Positions 33,215-37,726 of a stretch of 37,726 nt of DNA are shown one piece after another (the stretch's first letter is position 1; the number at the start of each line of letters is the position of its first letter). The notes beneath the pieces were generated by a model. The model searched no databases. It was not told the DNA's origin and saw nothing but the letters and a program-made list of their open reading frames with translations. Source of the DNA: DATBFG01 sp036558645 (GTDB lineage: Bacteria > Acidobacteriota > Terriglobia > Terriglobales > Acidobacteriaceae); the NCBI GenBank assembly GCA_036558645.1, contig DATBFG010000108.1, forward strand, positions 1-37,726. The letters run 5' to 3'. Position numbers and translations under genes: made by a program.

Positions 33215-36200
33215 TTACTTCTTCTGCTTTCCAGATTTGCCGGCCGATCCTGCGGCATGGGCACGTTTGTTCGCCGAACGTTGAGTGGACCGAGAGTTCA
33301 AGCTGGTTGACGGTTGCGATTCGTCAGTTGCGTCGTTTTTTTCGCCATGGCCGCCCACGCGGATCAACTGGAAGTGCGGACTTCCATAGTGCTGATATGC
33401 GCCCCACGTCCGTGTCTGGTCTGGCATTCGGGCGATGCTTTCGCGCGCACATCGCATGGCTTCATGCATCGGTTTTGGAGACAGGGTGAAGTCAGGCGCG
33501 GGAGCAGCGGCTGCGGCCGCTCCAGGGCTGCTCGACACGGCTGCGCGTGCGGGTTGCGATGAGGCGCCGCCAGCGGGGATATCGGGCTGGCCCAACAGGC
33601 TTCCATAAAGCTTCAGCGCGAAAGTGCGCGCTGCCTCGTCATCAATCGGCCATGCAGTGCAGACGAAATCTCCGACGCCGCGAGCAAAGAAGGCTTCGGC
33701 GAAGCTGGGAGCCAACTCCGCCGAGCGCAGCTCCGGACGCCCAGGCGTTACGCCCGATTCACATGCGTTAGCAAAGACGAAACGAGGCATGCGATCGATG
33801 CGGGCTAGTTCCTTCGAAGTTAGCTTTGCAGTTTGAGAAAACAAGAAGCCCGAATTCGTGAAGTTGTCCCGATCAAAGTAGCAATGGCCGGCAAAATGGA
33901 ACACATCGAAGGCAGGTTCGCGCAATAGCATCTGCATCACGTTCACTCGGGTGGCTTCGGTTGGACCGATCAGCGAAACAAGTTCCAGCGAAATTCCGTG
34001 ATGCTGCAAGACCCCCTGCATGCTCTTAAAAAGATCGCGGACGGCCGAACCCTCCTGGCGCGCGCCGACCAAGGGCATATCTGGCGCAGGATCCGCCACG
34101 ACGAGTACGCGAAGACTTCTTGAAAACGTCGCGAGGGGTTCGGGCGGAGGCGCCAGCGTCGTGCGCAGTTGCCGCGTAAACCCGCGTCCCAGCGCGAGTG
34201 TCTGATCGATTTCATTTCCTAACGGCAGATATTGTTGTGGCAGGCGAAGCAATTCCCAATGGATTCTCGCGACGTTCGTGTCGCAGGACAAAACCACCGG
34301 GGCACTGCCCATCAGGCTGGAAGAGAAATCCGTCGGCACAAGCAGCTTGAACATGAACTCGCCCACTTCGCTGAGGCGGTCGCTATCTTCGGCTTGAACG
34401 ACTGTTTCATTGGCCTCGAGAATCAGGCCAGGATCCACCGCAATTTCGCGCTCCGGGTACGATGCTTGGCTTGTTAGGGCTCCAAAGCGATAGACGTTGC
34501 CTTGTAATTCGGCGAAAAGCCTGATCTCTCCTGCGGCTGGCTGGAATTCGGGAGGCACAGACTCCGGAGCTGGAAAGTCAGCCTGCACACCGTAGTTACG
34601 CTCCTGGCAAACAGCGAGCAAGGCAGCCTTCAGTTGATCAGCTCGGGTTTCGTCTTTCTCGATGAAAGTCACGCGTTCAAGGACGGATTCCTGCTCGGCG
34701 TCGCAGATGACTCGGCTCATACCTCGAACCCAGCCGCCGGCAGCTTCGAAAACCGTCAGGTTCTTGTCGCCGGAACCAATCAACACCGACGCCAAGTGTT
34801 TCTTGCCGAGTTGGCTGCTTACGGCGACCAGCTGCCGACTGAGAAACTCCAGTTCTGTACGCCCGAACCTGCCGACGAAGCCTAATCCGGCGATCACGAC
34901 ATCGCACCGCTCTCCAGCGGAATCGGAGGGCAGAAAAAACAGTTGGCCTAATTCGCCCTTAATGGCGCCGCTAAAGGTAAGGTCCGTAATCACGCCGCGG
35001 GCCTTGTTCTTTCGTGGCAGGAAGCTGGATACGGCCTTGTCGATTACCTCTTCGGCGCGCTGTGGAGGGACGCCATTGTAATGTCCCACAGACACTAAGT
35101 CGACAGGCGGCCCTGCGGTCTTCATTTTCTTTGTTACCGCCTGCCCAATGTCTCCAACGACGACGTTAACCACTATGTTCCGTGTCGGGGCAGCAGTTGG
35201 TTTTGCGCCCGGCTTCCCGGCTCGCGTGGGAATCGAGGGCGTACTCTGAGCGGCGCGCTCGCGGGGCGCTGCGAACCCCTCAAGCACGAGGTCTTTCAGC
35301 TTTTCTTCTTCCGGACTCAACGTTTCGTTGTTGGCGGCCCTGGTCGCTTGAACACGTGCCTTGAGTTGTTCAACCTGAAGCTGATCGACGCCAATTTTGC
35401 GGGCGTATTCTGCGCGCAGGTTGTCTTGCAGTTCTGCGCCGCGTTCTCCGGGATATTGATCTGGCAGCAAGCTCGACTTCCCCTCGCGAATAATCTCCGG
35501 CAGGGCTTGCAGCACCCGCTTGTTTTGCGGCAGTGCAGCATGTTCGTCATCAATGAAAAACGTCGGCACGCCGTCCAGCAGACCCAGGTTATGGGAGACC
35601 GTGCCATCGCCGGCCATCGTGAAGGTGTAACCTTCGGCATCGCCTAACTTGCTCCAGTTCTGAATGCCATTCGCTGTTGCCTGCCTCCAACCGGCGACAT
35701 AACACATGCGCTCGGGTTCGATCACATTTTCGATCTGCTTTTGAAAATCCTTGGCTAGGTCGAAAACATTCGCCTGCGGTTGGCAGCGGTAGGTTCCCGA
35801 AGCGTACAAGTTCTCCAACCCAGAGAGTCTGCTCGTGGAAGGCATCATCTGAAACGCGCCAATGAAGTGCCGGGCAATCAGCAGCAGTCCGTCCAGGCCA
35901 TGAAACGGGTCTACCAAAGCCAAAGTCTTGATCGAATCATTGAGTCCGGAAAAGAGCTGTGGAATCGCGAACGCGCCATAGTTAGGCGTACCAAGCATCA
36001 CCAGTCGGCCTGGTGCCATTCGTTTCCAGGTCTCGTGATGGCGAGCGATCATCGTGCGGCTGACGAGCCCACCCATGGAGTGGGCAACGAGGTGCACCGG
36101 CCCGGAAGGGAAATTCTTGTCGACGAAGTCCGCAAGTTGGTCGGCGGCCCGGCGAATATCCAGGCGCCAGTCGTACCAGAAGGGCAGTACGTTGAACTCG

Positions 36201-36592
36201 GCGTGGAGTGAAAGAACTGTCTTGCCATAGTACTTCTGCAGAATTCCGGTGGCGGTAAGTGGACGAACCGAATCGCCGGCGCCATCAACATCGAGATGAT
36301 CGAAGCGCCCTCTTAGAATCTGCAGAATGCTCAGCCATATCTTCGTGCTCGCCTCGGTCAGTTCGCTGCCCATAATGCCGGGAAGAACGACTACGTTCTC
36401 AGGCACACCGCGGGTGCGGCGTGCACGGGTGGCGCCGGCGGCAAATGCCAGCGCGCGCAAATCTTCAAATGTCTGATTTCCGAAATGAGTGCGCAAAGCG
36501 GCTTCGCGATCGTGATCTGCCGTGCGCAGGATCGTAGCGAATTCTTCAGGCCGCGCAGATTGAATAGAGTGGATGAACTGTCTCTCGTCCAT
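33215..36592 (-). CDS. LCAT-type lipase fused to a CHAT protease
   Basis: The 1125-residue protein (from ATG 36592, AGAGG upstream) has no signal peptide. An N-terminal helical segment (1-60) precedes an alpha/beta-hydrolase of the LCAT/lipase type: LPGIMGSEL (about 70-78), nucleophile Ser172 in VAHSMGGLV, Asp329 in AGDGTVSH and probable His351 in DEHAALP. A charged coiled segment (380-440) and a Pro/Ala linker (445-470) lead to a middle alpha/beta domain (about 475-670, VDVVIAGLGFVGRFG-like) that I cannot assign, and then a C-terminal CHAT caspase-like protease (about 825-1080) with His903 in FHFAGHCYF and Cys944 in FANACESG. The tail is basic and low in complexity. TTG 36694 could add 34 residues. 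It is downstream of a metacaspase gene on the same strand. Both enzyme active sites look intact. Confidence 0.88.
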   Translation of the reverse strand: MDERQFIHSIQSARPEEFATILRTADHDREAALRTHFGNQTFEDLRALAFAAGATRARRTRGVPENVVVLPGIMGSELTEASTKIWLSILQILRGRFDHLDVDGAGDSVRPLTATGILQKYYGKTVLSLHAEFNVLPFWYDWRLDIRRAADQLADFVDKNFPSGPVHLVAHSMGGLVSRTMIARHHETWKRMAPGRLVMLGTPNYGAFAIPQLFSGLNDSIKTLALVDPFHGLDGLLLIARHFIGAFQMMPSTSRLSGLENLYASGTYRCQPQANVFDLAKDFQKQIENVIEPERMCYVAGWRQATANGIQNWSKLGDAEGYTFTMAGDGTVSHNLGLLDGVPTFFIDDEHAALPQNKRVLQALPEIIREGKSSLLPDQYPGERGAELQDNLRAEYARKIGVDQLQVEQLKARVQATRAANNETLSPEEEKLKDLVLEGFAAPRERAAQSTPSIPTRAGKPGAKPTAAPTRNIVVNVVVGDIGQAVTKKMKTAGPPVDLVSVGHYNGVPPQRAEEVIDKAVSSFLPRKNKARGVITDLTFSGAIKGELGQLFFLPSDSAGERCDVVIAGLGFVGRFGRTELEFLSRQLVAVSSQLGKKHLASVLIGSGDKNLTVFEAAGGWVRGMSRVICDAEQESVLERVTFIEKDETRADQLKAALLAVCQERNYGVQADFPAPESVPPEFQPAAGEIRLFAELQGNVYRFGALTSQASYPEREIAVDPGLILEANETVVQAEDSDRLSEVGEFMFKLLVPTDFSSSLMGSAPVVLSCDTNVARIHWELLRLPQQYLPLGNEIDQTLALGRGFTRQLRTTLAPPPEPLATFSRSLRVLVVADPAPDMPLVGARQEGSAVRDLFKSMQGVLQHHGISLELVSLIGPTEATRVNVMQMLLREPAFDVFHFAGHCYFDRDNFTNSGFLFSQTAKLTSKELARIDRMPRFVFANACESGVTPGRPELRSAELAPSFAEAFFARGVGDFVCTAWPIDDEAARTFALKLYGSLLGQPDIPAGGASSQPARAAVSSSPGAAAAAAPAPDFTLSPKPMHEAMRCARESIARMPDQTRTWGAYQHYGSPHFQLIRVGGHGEKNDATDESQPSTSLNSRSTQRSANKRAHAAGSAGKSGKQKK

Positions 36593-36790
36593 AAGGCCTC
36601 TGGGATGGCTCAAATGTTGCGTGGATGCTCGAAGCAGAACCTTGGGGATAAGTCCGCTAATCAGCGAGAATAGCCCCTTCCAGAGAGATGTCAAGGCTCG
36701 CCGGCCAGAGACTGCCCTCTTAGAACGGACATCCTCAGCAGTTATGCCGCCGGACAGCGCGACCGGTGATCACGCTGCCCGGCATCGATC

Positions 36791-37666
36791 TCAATCGGCG
36801 GCTGAGGTGTGTCTCGCCGCCCTGCTGGTCTCGATCGAGAATGGTTTTTGATGAGTGAACGCTCGATTTGACGCGCCCACCAGGTAATACCTGGGCTGTT
36901 GCGAAGGTGGCATATTCTGCCGAATTGTTTTCTGAAATTGCCGGTAGGTGCCTTCGAATTTCCCGTCGTTCCAAACCTTCAGCAGGTTCTCTGTGAATAG
37001 GCCGTTCACATCGCCGTCGGACGAGAGTTGGCCGTCCTGGCAGCCGGAGATCAGAACCACTGATGCCTCTGGGGTGCGATCGACCGCCGACTTTGTGTCT
37101 TCTTGGATCTTCTTGTACATCGCCGCATCGCGTTGCATCACCTTCGCCTGCACGTCGTTTGGTATTCGTTTCGAGCGGAATGTGCCATGCGAGCGCAAGC
37201 CCGAATCATTTTCGATCGGCGCGATGCGTTCGTAGAATGCGCGGGTGACGGTGCCACTGTGGCAACTATCGGACAGGACGACGACTCGAACCCCTGCCTT
37301 GAACTGCGTGTATAAATCGTGCAATTCATCGTCGACAACTTCGCCATCGTATAAGACCCAGGTCTCGTCGTTTCCGTCGACTTCGTCGCCGTTCGAGTCG
37401 GCAATCTGCCCGCCGTGACCCGAGTAACTCAGCAGGAAGATATCGTCTTTGGCGAGCGAGCGTGTAGCGTCTGTGATCCCACTCAAGACTGCCGCTCGTG
37501 TAGCCGCTTTCGTGAGCAGTTTTTGCGTTTCGTATCCCACTGCGGAGGCGAGCTTGTCCATGCATACAGCATCGTTCTCGCACGCCTGCAGCTGACCGTC
37601 CCAGCCTCCATAACTATCAGGATTTACGGAGTTGAGGCCAATGTGTAGAGAGATTCCACGGGGCAT
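36791..37666 (-). CDS. Metacaspase-like (C14) cysteine protease
   Basis: The 291-residue protein is a caspase-fold domain with almost nothing else. The catalytic dyad is His84 in YSGHGGQ and Cys135 in SDSCHSGT. The N-terminal motif QACENDAVCMDKLA and the acidic region DSNGDEVDGNDE...VVDDEL are as in type I metacaspases, which use acidic residues to choose Arg/Lys at P1. There is no signal peptide, so it acts in the cytosol. The start ATG 37666 has a full AAGGAGGT Shine-Dalgarno five nt upstream, predicting strong translation. The lipase-CHAT gene follows on the same strand after 96-198 nt, depending on its start. Prokaryotic caspase homologues take part in defence and regulated cell death in several systems; no such role is shown for this one. 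Confidence 0.92.
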   Translation of the reverse strand: MPRGISLHIGLNSVNPDSYGGWDGQLQACENDAVCMDKLASAVGYETQKLLTKAATRAAVLSGITDATRSLAKDDIFLLSYSGHGGQIADSNGDEVDGNDETWVLYDGEVVDDELHDLYTQFKAGVRVVVLSDSCHSGTVTRAFYERIAPIENDSGLRSHGTFRSKRIPNDVQAKVMQRDAAMYKKIQEDTKSAVDRTPEASVVLISGCQDGQLSSDGDVNGLFTENLLKVWNDGKFEGTYRQFQKTIRQNMPPSQQPRYYLVGASNRAFTHQKPFSIETSRAARHTSAAD

Positions 37667-37705
37667 AAACGACCTCCTTGGTGTGCTTGATTGTGCCCGG
37701 GGTCA

Positions 37706-37725
37706 CCGGAAGGGGAAATTTCCGG
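37706..37725. promoter_or_regulatory. Inverted repeat upstream of the metacaspase gene
   Basis: CCGGAA (37706-37711) and TTCCGG (37720-37725) form a perfect 6-bp inverted repeat about 40 nt upstream of the metacaspase start. It may be an operator or the end of a neighbouring gene's terminator; the window ends here. Confidence 0.3.
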
Positions 37726-37726
37726 C

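Noticed and set aside
1..37726. CRISPR array, tRNA genes, insertion sequences or prophage genes
   Set aside because: No regular spacer-repeat pattern, tRNA cloverleaf, transposase or integrase was recognised; the only repeats are the short palindromes described.

Overview
The window looks like a chromosomal segment of a Gram-negative, moderately GC-rich bacterium, most likely an Acidobacteriota of the Terriglobia/Koribacter type. This is inferred from gene content: a VWFA protein of the type common in acidobacteria, many NHL beta-propellers and doubled-CXXCH cytochromes, System II (ResB/CcsA) cytochrome c maturation, an M13 peptidase, and Calx-beta and HAF-repeat surface proteins. No taxonomic marker other than the RNase P RNA is present.

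Region 1 (1-4566): the 3' end of a HAF-repeat protein, then a leftward probable operon resB - ccsA - sensor histidine kinase. The first two genes encode the System II haem-attachment machinery.

Region 2 (4567-14826): a 600-nt divergent control region carrying CRP/FNR-like palindromes and a direct repeat, then a rightward run of seven genes: 16-haem cytochrome, NHL propeller, tetrahaem cytochrome, PpiC-type isomerase, about 628-residue outer-membrane beta-barrel, second NHL propeller, and a 12-haem cytochrome whose last site is CX3CH. Together these encode 32 haem sites plus a barrel, a periplasmic chaperone and propellers, the set expected of an extracellular electron conduit or cytochrome-filament locus. 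The small tetrahaem protein has its own leader, a strong Shine-Dalgarno sequence and a 12-bp hairpin behind it, so it may be the abundant product.

Region 3 (14989-20299): a secreted Calx-beta protein with an internal duplication, a membrane-anchored TPR protein resembling cytochrome c assembly factors, a secreted VWFA protein and a PAS hybrid histidine kinase.

Region 4 (20351-28257): envelope glycolipid genes (ArnT-like transferase, two GT21/HpnI-like transferases, a UDP-glucuronate decarboxylase-like SDR) and two MacB/FtsX-type permeases with no ATPase gene beside them.

Region 5 (28384-33105): RNase P RNA (rnpB) carrying two near-identical palindromic insertions, a soluble PQQ dehydrogenase and a secreted M13 metallopeptidase.

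Region 6 (33215-37726): a leftward pair encoding a metacaspase-like protease and a very large protein that joins an LCAT-type lipase, an unassigned middle domain and a CHAT protease. This is the best candidate for an undescribed protease/lipase effector system in the window.
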